The notes beneath the pieces are model-generated. The model worked only from the letters and a program-made list of their open reading frames with translations, made no database searches and was not told the DNA's origin. A stretch of DNA of 6,749 nt from Legionellales bacterium (GTDB lineage Bacteria > Pseudomonadota > Gammaproteobacteria > Legionellales > Legionellaceae): contig DNMA01000034.1 in the NCBI GenBank assembly GCA_003489505.1, positions 1 through 6,749 on the forward strand, written 5' to 3'. Position 1 is the first letter of the stretch, and each line of letters begins with the position of its first letter. Position numbers and translations under genes: made by a program. Below, piece after piece: positions 1 through 5,382 of the stretch.

Positions 1-137
1 TTGCAACAGCATCCTCAGTTTGTGTGGTGGTTGATTTAATTCTACAAAAGCAAAAGAAGCTCCATGGTTTGATACTCCATGAAAAAATTCATTTTGGTGA
101 TTTCATGGCAAACCGCTTTTCACTTTGTTATCGATGA
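1..137 (+). CDS. C-terminal end of a saccharopine dehydrogenase-like protein (partial)
   Basis: An open frame enters from the left edge (first full codon at 3) and ends at the TGA at 135-137, giving 44 residues. They comprise a hydrophobic helix (ATASSVCVVVDLIL), then GLILHEKI, and a tail ending FMANRFSLCYR. A hydrophobic helix followed by a G-[LI]-I-x-x-E-x-I-x-F-x-x-F-x-x-N-R-F tail resembles, from memory, the end of saccharopine dehydrogenase / lysine-ketoglutarate reductase-type proteins. The stop lies inside the ribosome binding region of the following ALDH7 gene, so the two are probably one operon. An ALDH7 enzyme oxidises the semialdehyde that saccharopine dehydrogenase produces, which supports the call. 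The catalytic and NAD(P)-binding parts are outside the window, so the identity rests on a short tail plus context. That it is the 3' end of a real gene is considerably surer than which gene. Confidence 0.5.
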   Translation, partial: ATASSVCVVVDLILQKQKKLHGLILHEKIHFGDFMANRFSLCYR

Positions 138-140
138 GGT
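135..140 (+). promoter_or_regulatory. Ribosome binding site deciding the ALDH7 start
   Basis: TGAGGT lies 5-6 bases before the ATG at 146. It favours that start over the in-frame TTG at 125 and ATG at 134, neither of which has a purine-rich sequence at a useful distance. The upstream gene's TGA stop (135-137) lies within this site, which suggests translational coupling. Confidence 0.6.
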
Positions 141-145
141 ATTAC

Positions 146-1636
146 ATGGACACATCCTTAAAAGGTGGGGCTTATCTGGGTAAAAGTCTAATACTTTCGC
201 ATGGTCAAACAACCCTTGTGAGTCTCAATCCAGCCGATGGTCAAGTGCTTGCAAAACTCAATACTTGCCATCAAAAAGATGTCTTAGACGTCATTGACCA
301 TAGCCAAAAAGCTTTTCAAGAATGGGCCATGATTCCTGCCCCACAAAGAGCCAAAGTCTTAGCGCTCCTTAAACATAAAATTCAGAAACACCGAGGTAAG
401 CTTGCAGAATTAATTTCTCTGGAAATGGGCAAAATCATCAGTGAAGCACATGGGGAAATCCAAGAAATTCTAGATATGATAGATTTTGCCATCGGTCAAT
501 CTCGAATGCTTTATGGAAAAACCATGCATTCAGAACGCCCCTTGCATCGAATTTATGAGCAATGGCACCCTTTTGGCGTGGTTGCTATTCTGACCGCCTT
601 TAATTTCCCGATGGCTGTTTGGGCATGGAATGCATGTTTGGCCATCATTTGTGGGAATACCGTTATTTGGAAACCCTCCTCACAAACCCCTCTTTGTGCG
701 ATTGAACTTCAGCAATTATGTATCGAAGTGATGAAAGATTTACAAACGCCGGACATTTTCTCATTGGTCATCACCGAATCTCATGAGGCTAGTCTTCCTT
801 TACTAGAAAACCCTCAAGTTCGACTGGTGTCTTTCACAGGCTCTTGCAAGCAAGGACAATATATTTCTGAAAAAGTGCACCAACGCCTGGGTAAAACGAT
901 TTTAGAACTCGGTGGAAATAATGCAGTCATCATCGATGATTCAGCCGATATTGATTTAGCCATTAAACATGTATTTTTTGGCGCCATTGCGACAGCCGGC
1001 CAACGTTGCACCTCAACTCGTCGAGTCTTAGTGCATACCAAATACTATTCCTACTTCATTCAAACACTTCAAAAAATGTATGAAAAGATTCAAATCGGCA
1101 ACCCCCTTAAAAATAAAACCCAGATGGGGCCACTGATTAATCAAAAAGCTCAGGATGTTTTTTTAAATACTATCGATACCATCCAAAAAACCAAGGCTAA
1201 AATTTTAACCGGTGGTCACATCCTTTCCTCGCAAGGTTATTTTGTAGAGCCCACCTTAGTGACTGAACTAGAGCATCATCATCCCTTGGTTCAAACTGAA
1301 ACATTTGCACCCATTTTATATTGTTTTCCATTTCAAACCATTGAAGAGGCCATTGAAAAACAAAATGCAGTCCCTCAAGGTTTATCTTCTGCCTTATTTA
1401 CCCAAAATCTTTTACATGCAGAATTGTTTTTAAGTGCTAAAGGTAGTGATTGTGGGATTGCCAATATCAATACCTCGACAGCAGGTGCTGAAATCTCAAT
1501 TGCTTTTGGTGGTGAAAAACAAACGGGCGGTGGTCGGGAGGCAGGCTCGGATAGTTGGAAAAATTACATGCGTCGCCAATCTTCAGTCATTAACTGGGGA
1601 AAAGACTTTGAGTTGGCGCAAAATCTAAAATTTTAA
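146..1636 (+). CDS. ALDH7-family aldehyde dehydrogenase (2-aminoadipic semialdehyde / piperideine-6-carboxylate dehydrogenase type)
   Basis: A soluble NAD(P)-dependent aldehyde dehydrogenase of 496 residues, close to the usual ALDH7 (antiquitin, AmaB-like) length of about 500. Numbering from the ATG at 146, the oxyanion-hole Asn153 lies in TAFNFP and Lys176 in WKPS. The coenzyme-domain motif FTGS follows, then general base Glu254 in LELGGNN and catalytic Cys288 in GQRCTSTRR. The ELGGNN and GQRCT-T-RR versions of these motifs, and the C-terminal FGGEKQTGGGREAGSDSW-YMRR stretch, are characteristic of ALDH7 rather than other ALDH families. Arg287, just before the cysteine, corresponds to an arginine thought to bind the substrate carboxylate in ALDH7A1. 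The likely reaction is oxidation of 2-aminoadipate semialdehyde to 2-aminoadipate in lysine catabolism; a role against other aldehydes or osmotic stress is possible. It follows the upstream partial gene by 8 bases and ends tail-to-tail with the YggU gene. All key residues are present. Confidence 0.93.
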   Translation: MDTSLKGGAYLGKSLILSHGQTTLVSLNPADGQVLAKLNTCHQKDVLDVIDHSQKAFQEWAMIPAPQRAKVLALLKHKIQKHRGKLAELISLEMGKIISEAHGEIQEILDMIDFAIGQSRMLYGKTMHSERPLHRIYEQWHPFGVVAILTAFNFPMAVWAWNACLAIICGNTVIWKPSSQTPLCAIELQQLCIEVMKDLQTPDIFSLVITESHEASLPLLENPQVRLVSFTGSCKQGQYISEKVHQRLGKTILELGGNNAVIIDDSADIDLAIKHVFFGAIATAGQRCTSTRRVLVHTKYYSYFIQTLQKMYEKIQIGNPLKNKTQMGPLINQKAQDVFLNTIDTIQKTKAKILTGGHILSSQGYFVEPTLVTELEHHHPLVQTETFAPILYCFPFQTIEEAIEKQNAVPQGLSSALFTQNLLHAELFLSAKGSDCGIANINTSTAGAEISIAFGGEKQTGGGREAGSDSWKNYMRRQSSVINWGKDFELAQNLKF

Positions 1637-1917
1637 ATCGCCTTGATTTTTTCGAGTACCGACTCGCAATAAGGTATTTGTATGATTTTTTGGCGCCCCT
1701 TTGTGCCTTTTAGTATCTTCAAACTGGTTTTGGGGACATCTAAATAATCAGCCAACAATTTACAAACCGCCAAATTGGCCTCGCCATCTTGTGCTTTGGC
1801 GCAAACCGATAAGGCAAGCCCCCTTTCGGTAACCATTAACACACCATTGCGATGAGCTCCAGGTTTAACCCAGACCTTGAGCTCAATAAAAGGCGGATGA
1901 ATTTGATAAATCAGCAT
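1633..1917 (-). CDS. YggU/DUF167 family protein
   Basis: A small, probably cytoplasmic protein of 94 residues, close to the family's usual length of about 95-100. The family signature is clear: VKPGAHRN at residues 17-24, the A-x-D-G-E-A-N-L-A motif at 42-50, then the helix KLLADYLDVPKTSLKIL, and G-T-K-G-R-Q-K at 71-77. These match the conserved VKPGA, DGKAN and LLA-L-V-S-V-I-G-SR-K positions of DUF167. The molecular function of the family is not established. The ATG at 1917 is chosen because family members begin close to this point. The frame also extends to a TTG at 1929, four codons earlier, and neither start has a good ribosome binding site. The TAA stop (1635-1633) overlaps the TAA of the convergent ALDH gene. 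The yggT or proC neighbours common for this family are absent here. Confidence 0.88.
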   Translation of the reverse strand: MLIYQIHPPFIELKVWVKPGAHRNGVLMVTERGLALSVCAKAQDGEANLAVCKLLADYLDVPKTSLKILKGTKGRQKIIQIPYCESVLEKIKAI

Positions 1918-1946
1918 GCAATTTTTCAAAGATAATCTAGACTTAA

Positions 1947-1952
1947 ATTATA
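1947..1952 (-). promoter_or_regulatory. Candidate -10 box for the YggU gene
   Basis: Read on the minus strand this is a perfect TATAAT, 30 bases ahead of the ATG at 1917. It would give a leader of roughly 20 bases. No convincing -35 box stands at the matching distance, and the region is AT-rich, so chance occurrence is possible. An alternative minus-strand pair is TTGTCC (1960-1955) with GATTAT (1937-1932), 17 bases apart. A plus-strand GATAAT at 1931-1936 could serve the divergent small gene at 1962. Confidence 0.35.
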
Positions 1953-1957
1953 AAGGA
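1952..1957 (+). promoter_or_regulatory. Ribosome binding site favouring a TTG start
   Basis: AAAGGA is followed after 4 bases by TTG at 1962. The only in-frame ATG, at 1977, is 19 bases away and has no purine-rich sequence before it. This supports the TTG start for the small secreted protein. Confidence 0.5.
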
Positions 1958-1961
1958 CAAT

Positions 1962-2168
1962 TTGAAAATCATCATCATGAAAAAAAGCCTTGTTGTTGGG
2001 ATGTTAGTTTACCTTATCTCACATGGGTTACTCGCCTATGACCCCATAAAAACACGTAAAGTGGATAGAAACCCAAACTTTGCACCTCTAAGGCAAATTG
2101 ACCTAGCAAGAGAAGTTCAAATTCCACGTCATCAACAGATACAAACCCTTAAAAATTTAACAGAATAG
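1962..2168 (+). CDS. Small exported protein of unknown function
   Basis: The 68-residue product is not recognised. It begins like a Sec signal peptide: MKIIIMKK gives a basic start, then SLVVGMLVYLIS forms the hydrophobic core, and HGLLA at 21-25 offers a plausible cleavage before Tyr26. This would release a peptide of about 43 residues that is polar, rich in Arg, Lys, Gln and Pro, without cysteine and with a slight positive charge. A leucine at -3 makes the cleavage call imperfect, so the N-terminus could instead remain as a membrane anchor. The start is either TTG at 1962 (supported by AAAGGA at 1952-1957) or ATG at 1977, which would still leave a good signal peptide, MKKSLVVGML and onward. 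It stands alone, divergent from the YggU gene and followed three bases after its stop by a hairpin, so it looks like an independent transcription unit. A real gene is likely from the signal peptide, ribosome binding site and terminator together. Confidence 0.6.
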   Translation: MKIIIMKKSLVVGMLVYLISHGLLAYDPIKTRKVDRNPNFAPLRQIDLAREVQIPRHQQIQTLKNLTE

Positions 2169-2170
2169 AT

Positions 2171-2200
2171 AAGCCCGATATCAAATGACGCATCGGGCTT
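2171..2200. terminator. Hairpin between two convergent genes, probable bidirectional terminator
   Basis: A perfect 9-base inverted repeat, AAGCCCGAT (2171-2179) and ATCGGGCTT (2192-2200), has a GC-rich middle and a 12-base loop. It fills the 37-base gap between the stop of the small exported protein and the stop of the minus-strand membrane protein. Neither side has a long T run: the plus side continues TGAATTT and the minus side ATCTATT. It may therefore terminate only weakly, or serve mainly as a 3' end stabiliser. Confidence 0.55.
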
Positions 2201-2205
2201 TGAAT

Positions 2206-2703
2206 TTAGACTTTTTGTAGTCCAGCTTCGGGATTTAAACTCATATTTGCTGGAGGATTTTCTTTTTGGGAGAAAAGACTATAGGCACCATAAGCAATTC
2301 CACCGACTACACCAGCAACACCTAAGAGACCACCTGTTAAAACACCAGAACCCACATAAGTATCGATGACTGTATCCGAATAATTACTTCCTAAGCCTAG
2401 AATAGCCTCACCCATGACTGGTGCGGCACAAGTCACGGCATTACCAATTGCTGTTTGCAATAAATAGATAGCAAATTTTCCTGAGCAGCTGAATCCATCA
2501 GGATTGGGAACACAACATCCGAAAGAACCGGCTATGGCACCAACAATAACGCCACCGACTAAAGTGGTTAAGGCTTCTTGATGAACATCATGGCCTATAA
2601 TCTTTGCACCTAGCGCAGTACATGCTGATACTACTAAACCTGCAGTAGCACCTTTAACTGGATTTGAAAAAGCAAATGAACCACTCGTTTCTTTCTCTGG
2701 CAT
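2206..2703 (-). CDS. Glycine-rich multi-pass membrane protein of unknown function
   Basis: I do not recognise this 165-residue product. It has a short polar N-terminus (MPEKETSGSF) followed by about four hydrophobic segments near residues 18-36, 45-62, 77-95 and 117-141. The second and fourth are packed with glycine at intervals that form glycine-zipper patterns, such as GGVIVGAIAG at 50-59 and GGLLGVAGVVGG at 124-135. Five cysteines (28, 63, 64, 73, 92) include a Cys-Cys pair and a Cys nine residues on, in a polar loop, PNPDGFSCSG. The C-terminal 20 residues are polar and Pro/Asn-containing. The ATG at 2703 is chosen for its AAGGAG site six bases upstream; the frame runs back to a TTG at 2733 without such a site. 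It is monocistronic, divergent from hemC. Glycine-zipper proteins include outer- and inner-membrane components and some secreted effectors of intracellular bacteria; nothing here decides between them. Confidence 0.75.
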   Translation of the reverse strand: MPEKETSGSFAFSNPVKGATAGLVVSACTALGAKIIGHDVHQEALTTLVGGVIVGAIAGSFGCCVPNPDGFSCSGKFAIYLLQTAIGNAVTCAAPVMGEAILGLGSNYSDTVIDTYVGSGVLTGGLLGVAGVVGGIAYGAYSLFSQKENPPANMSLNPEAGLQKV

Positions 2704-2709
2704 CCTATT

Positions 2710-2715
2710 CTCCTT
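2710..2715 (-). promoter_or_regulatory. Strong ribosome binding site of the glycine-rich membrane protein
   Basis: On the minus strand, AAGGAG lies six bases before the ATG at 2703, within AAAGGAGAATAGG. This is the best Shine-Dalgarno match in the window. It sets the start at 2703 rather than the TTG at 2733, and it implies efficient translation of this otherwise unknown gene. Confidence 0.8.
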
Positions 2716-2726
2716 TAAGCTTAAAT

Positions 2727-2770
2727 CAATCAATTCAATAATAAAGAATATTATTGTAACATATTGATTG
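2727..2770. repeat. Nested inverted repeat over the promoter of the glycine-rich membrane protein
   Basis: Two perfect inverted repeats lie one inside the other. The outer pair is CAATCAAT (2727-2734) and ATTGATTG (2763-2770). The inner pair is CAATAAT (2736-2742) and ATTATTG (2750-2756), with a 7-base loop. One base separates the arms on the left and six on the right, so the two centres differ by about 2.5 bases. The inner right arm overlaps the predicted -10 box. It could be a dimeric repressor operator or a hairpin at the start of the message. All arms are AT-rich, so some of the symmetry may be chance. Confidence 0.5.
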
Positions 2771-2782
2771 TATTTTAATCAA
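2753..2782 (-). promoter_or_regulatory. Sigma-70-like promoter for the glycine-rich membrane protein
   Basis: On the minus strand, TTGATT (2782-2777) and TACAAT (2758-2753) are 18 bases apart. They match the sigma-70 consensus at four and five of six positions. Transcription would begin near 2746, giving an untranslated leader of about 43 bases that contains the AAGGAG site. The start would fall within the loop of the inner inverted repeat. The call rests on sequence pattern alone in an AT-rich gap. Confidence 0.45.
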
Positions 2783-2822
2783 ACTTAATCTGAATATTTC
2801 CTTAAACCAACCAGAGTAATCA

Positions 2823-2851
2823 TTGAGAAAATCCATAAAACCCTCTATGCT
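2823..2851 (+). promoter_or_regulatory. Sigma-70-like promoter for the hem block
   Basis: TTGAGA (2823-2828) and TATGCT (2846-2851) are separated by exactly 17 bases. They match the consensus at five and four of six positions. Transcription would begin near 2858, leaving about 20 bases before the hemC ATG at 2879. This is the most convincing promoter pair upstream of hemC. As the hem genes overlap one another, it probably drives all four. Confidence 0.5.
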
Positions 2852-2878
2852 GTAGCTTTTGAATGATTTAAAAATTTT

Positions 2879-3793
2879 ATGTTAAGAATTGCTACCCGAA
2901 AAAGTCCTTTGGCTCTACAGCAGGCTAATCATGTTGGAGATCAATTAAAAAAATTATGGCCTGATCTAGAAGTCGAGCTGGTACCCATGACGACACAAGG
3001 CGACCAACTTTTAGATAAAAAACTTCTACATTTTGGTGGCAAGGGTTTATTTGTTAAAGAATTAGAACATGCTTTATTAGAAAATCGAGCAGATATTGCT
3101 GTACACTCCATGAAAGACGTACCCGCCAATTTACCAGAAGGCTTAGAGCTCTTTACCATCTGCAAACGTGATAACCCCTTTGATGCTTTTATCTCTTTAA
3201 AATTCAAGAATTTGGATGAAATGCCTGCAGGCAATGTTATTGGTACTGCAAGCCTTCGTCGTCAAGCTCAAATCTTAGCTTATCGACCAGACCTCAAAGT
3301 GGAAACACTTCGTGGCAATATTCACACCCGATTAAATAAACTCCAACAACATGAATATGATGCCATTATTCTTGCTTGTGCAGGTTTAGAACGCATGGGA
3401 ATGACTAACCGTATTCAACAAACCATATCCAGCACCATGATGCTTCCGGCTTGTGGTCAAGGCGCCATTGGTATTGAATGCCGAAGTCAAGATGAAAAAA
3501 TTCAAAAGCTTATCCAAGTACTACATTGTGAAAAAACAGCGCTTTGTGTCAAAGTAGAACGTGAAGTCAATCGCTTACTCGGTGGCCATTGTCATGTTCC
3601 TATCGCTATTTTTTCATATTTTATCGATGAGGAGCACCTACACCTAGAGGCACGAGTCTATCACCCCAATGGGCAAAAAAAACTATTGTGGCAAAATCAG
3701 TTTCCTAAAGATAAAGCTTTTGAAAAAGCCGAAATTTGCGCCCAAACCCTATTAAAACAAGGGGCCTTAGAGTTGATTAAAGATGAGCAATAA
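2879..3793 (+). CDS. hemC: Porphobilinogen deaminase (hydroxymethylbilane synthase)
   Basis: A cytoplasmic enzyme of tetrapyrrole synthesis that joins four porphobilinogen molecules into hydroxymethylbilane, the substrate of HemD. Its 304 residues match the usual length of about 300-315. The N-terminus RIATRKSPLAL is the family opening and supports the ATG at 2879. Further signatures are GGKGLFVKELE, DIAVHSMKDVP with catalytic Asp80 (Asp84 in E. coli), GTASLRRQ and LRGNIHTRL for substrate and cofactor contacts, and LPACGQGAIGIECR. Cys238 in LLGGHCHVPIA corresponds to E. coli Cys242, which carries the dipyrromethane cofactor. All key residues are present; the histidine before the cysteine replaces the more common glycine or serine. 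It is the first gene of the hem block and overlaps hemD by 11 bases. The bases before the ATG (TTTAAAAATTTT) contain no ribosome binding site, so its translation start is weakly marked. Confidence 0.97.
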   Translation: MLRIATRKSPLALQQANHVGDQLKKLWPDLEVELVPMTTQGDQLLDKKLLHFGGKGLFVKELEHALLENRADIAVHSMKDVPANLPEGLELFTICKRDNPFDAFISLKFKNLDEMPAGNVIGTASLRRQAQILAYRPDLKVETLRGNIHTRLNKLQQHEYDAIILACAGLERMGMTNRIQQTISSTMMLPACGQGAIGIECRSQDEKIQKLIQVLHCEKTALCVKVEREVNRLLGGHCHVPIAIFSYFIDEEHLHLEARVYHPNGQKKLLWQNQFPKDKAFEKAEICAQTLLKQGALELIKDEQ

Positions 3794-4520
3794 TTTAGAG
3801 GGTTTATGCATTTTAAATACCAGACCCATGTTTGCCAAAGCCCATCAGCGTTTTGCAGAATTGATTGAGTCCTATGGTGCAAAGTCTGTCTCTTTACCCC
3901 TACAAGATATTCAAGCCCTAGATTTTACCCTCCCCCCTATCCAGACTTATGATTATCTCATTTTTGTTAGCCAAGCAGCCGTAAGCTATTTTTTTTCAAA
4001 ACTCACCCGAAAGCTGCCCCAAAATTCCCAAATCATTGCCATCGGTAAGGCGACTGCTAAAGCGTTAGAAATGAATCATCAGGCGGTCAGCTTTTTTGCA
4101 GAAGAAGGACATAGCGAGGCTTTATTAAATGCTTCCATTTTTCAAAATGTGCAAGCCAAAAATATTTTATGGGTTAAAGGTACTCATGGAAGAACACTCA
4201 TTGGTGATACATTAAAAAACCGTGGTGCAGAAGTGACTGCGCTCAATGTCTATCAAAGTATTCCGATTCCCTACTCGCCTAAAGCCTTAGAAGAGCTTTG
4301 GCAAACAAAAGACATTAACATGGTCTTAGTGACCAGCGAGCAAGCCTTTTTACATCTGCAAAGTCTTTGCCCTCCTGACTGGCTATCCCAGAAAAATATA
4401 ATTTGTTTTAGTCAACGACTTGCAGATATTGCAAAACCTTTTATAAAAGGTCATATTCTTATGAGTCAACACGATAAAATATTGGAAACACTATTAGCAT
4501 TTAAGGCAAAATATGAATAA
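3783..4520 (+). CDS. hemD: Uroporphyrinogen-III synthase
   Basis: A cytoplasmic enzyme that closes hydroxymethylbilane into uroporphyrinogen III with inversion of ring D. The 245 residues match the usual length of about 245-260. This family is poorly conserved in sequence, but the expected landmarks come in order: ILNTRP at 10-15, FVSQAAV at 61-67 (the F-S-x-x-A-V motif), AIGKATAKAL at 86-95, GHSEALL at 109-115, WVKGTHGR at 130-137, then RGAEV and VYQ, and VTSEQAF at 183-189. These fit the two-domain fold with the active cleft between domains. The start at 3783 lies inside the hemC end (11-base overlap) and places TRP at the usual distance from the N-terminus. Position directly after hemC and before hemX supports the call. 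No strong ribosome binding site is visible, so coupling to hemC translation is likely. Confidence 0.93.
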   Translation: MSNNLEGLCILNTRPMFAKAHQRFAELIESYGAKSVSLPLQDIQALDFTLPPIQTYDYLIFVSQAAVSYFFSKLTRKLPQNSQIIAIGKATAKALEMNHQAVSFFAEEGHSEALLNASIFQNVQAKNILWVKGTHGRTLIGDTLKNRGAEVTALNVYQSIPIPYSPKALEELWQTKDINMVLVTSEQAFLHLQSLCPPDWLSQKNIICFSQRLADIAKPFIKGHILMSQHDKILETLLAFKAKYE

Positions 4521-5382
4521 ACCGGCCCAATCTTCATCATATTTATTTAAAAGTTTTATCATTCTTTTATTTTTAATCAATCTTTGTGGTTTGGGATGGG
4601 TCTACCATCTTCTCGATTTAAAAACCTTAAAATTACAAAACTTAGAGTCTCATCTTCTGCGTTCACAAAAAGAAATTGATGATTTACAAAATCAAAATCT
4701 TAAAATGCAAAATGATTTACTCAAAAAACAAGCTCACTCATTACAAAAACAAAGCCTTTATCAAATTGAATGGTTAGTTCGCCAAGCCCAATGGCAATTA
4801 GATGTTTTAGGGCATGTGCATTTGGCTAAAAAATACTTAAGCTTTGCAAAAGCTATCAGCCAAGAGCAACACTGGTCTATCTTAGAAGAAAATATCCATG
4901 CAGATATCCAAAAGTTAAATAGTATTGCACTCACCTCATCTTCCAAGCTGGTCAATACCATCAGTAATTTGCAAAACCGTTTAGAAAAGAAAATGCAGAT
5001 GCAAGAAAAAAGTATTCATCTTCAACCTCATACTCAAAACCCAAACCATCCTTTACTAAAAACTCTAGAGCCTTTTATTAAAATTGAGCGTTATCAAAGC
5101 AATGTCCAAAAAGTTTTTACCCCTAATCAAGTCGATGATATCCTCAAAAATTCCTTAGCACTCTTGCCACAAATTCAATTTTTAGGTATTACCCATCAAG
5201 ATAAAGTTTATCAAGTTTTAGTGCAAAATCTTGAAAAAAATATAGCATTACTGAATTTCGCAAATGATTTTCAAACAGATATCCAAGCACTCAAATCATA
5301 TCAATTTAAGTTAGCAGAGCATGTGACCCTCAATAGTTATGCGACAGTTGAACAACTTATTAAAAATGAGAAATCATCATGA
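4513..5382 (+). CDS. hemX: HemX family membrane protein (short form)
   Basis: An inner-membrane protein with one N-terminal transmembrane segment at about residues 13-34. A coiled-coil-like stretch rich in Leu, Gln and Lys follows at about 36-80, then a helical domain that is probably periplasmic. IEWLVRQAQWQL at 85-96 and AKKYLSFAKAI match the L-x-x-A-x-x-x-L and L-L-x-x-A-D region of HemX. Residues 189-206 (IKIERYQSNVQKVFTPNQ) align with the IRR-x(n)-L-APNQ region before the conserved helix ending in KVYQVL. E. coli HemX is about 390 residues; at 289 this one lacks most of the N-terminal extension and C-terminal tail. Despite the old label uroporphyrinogen-III methyltransferase, no SAM-binding CysG motifs are present. 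The role in haem synthesis is unclear, probably structural. ATG at 4513 overlaps hemD by 8 bases with AAGG six bases upstream. Confidence 0.88.
   Translation: MNKPAQSSSYLFKSFIILLFLINLCGLGWVYHLLDLKTLKLQNLESHLLRSQKEIDDLQNQNLKMQNDLLKKQAHSLQKQSLYQIEWLVRQAQWQLDVLGHVHLAKKYLSFAKAISQEQHWSILEENIHADIQKLNSIALTSSSKLVNTISNLQNRLEKKMQMQEKSIHLQPHTQNPNHPLLKTLEPFIKIERYQSNVQKVFTPNQVDDILKNSLALLPQIQFLGITHQDKVYQVLVQNLEKNIALLNFANDFQTDIQALKSYQFKLAEHVTLNSYATVEQLIKNEKSS

Noticed and set aside
60..83. Repeated CTCCATG (60-66 and 77-83)
   Set aside because: It is a short repeat within a coding frame (Leu-His in both copies) and is explained by codon recurrence.
814..1041. Open frame of 75 codons on the minus strand inside the ALDH gene
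   Set aside because: It lies wholly within the conserved ALDH7 catalytic region on the other strand, and its translation has no recognisable features.
1434..1628. Open frame of 64 codons in another plus-strand frame at the ALDH end
   Set aside because: It covers the highly conserved ALDH7 C-terminus in the wrong frame; no independent signal supports it.
2941..3234. Open frame of 97 codons on the minus strand inside hemC
   Set aside because: hemC motifs are intact throughout this stretch, and the antisense product looks like a shadow with low complexity.
3697..3882. Minus-strand open frame across the hemC/hemD junction
   Set aside because: Both hem genes are well supported here, and nothing about the antisense frame suggests coding.
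4761..4961. Minus-strand open frame inside hemX
   Set aside because: It overlaps the conserved HemX core and has no ribosome binding site or recognisable product.
4513..5382. SAM-dependent uroporphyrinogen-III methyltransferase activity for HemX
   Set aside because: Older annotations use this name, but no CysG-type SAM-binding or catalytic motifs are visible; the protein is a membrane-anchored helical domain.
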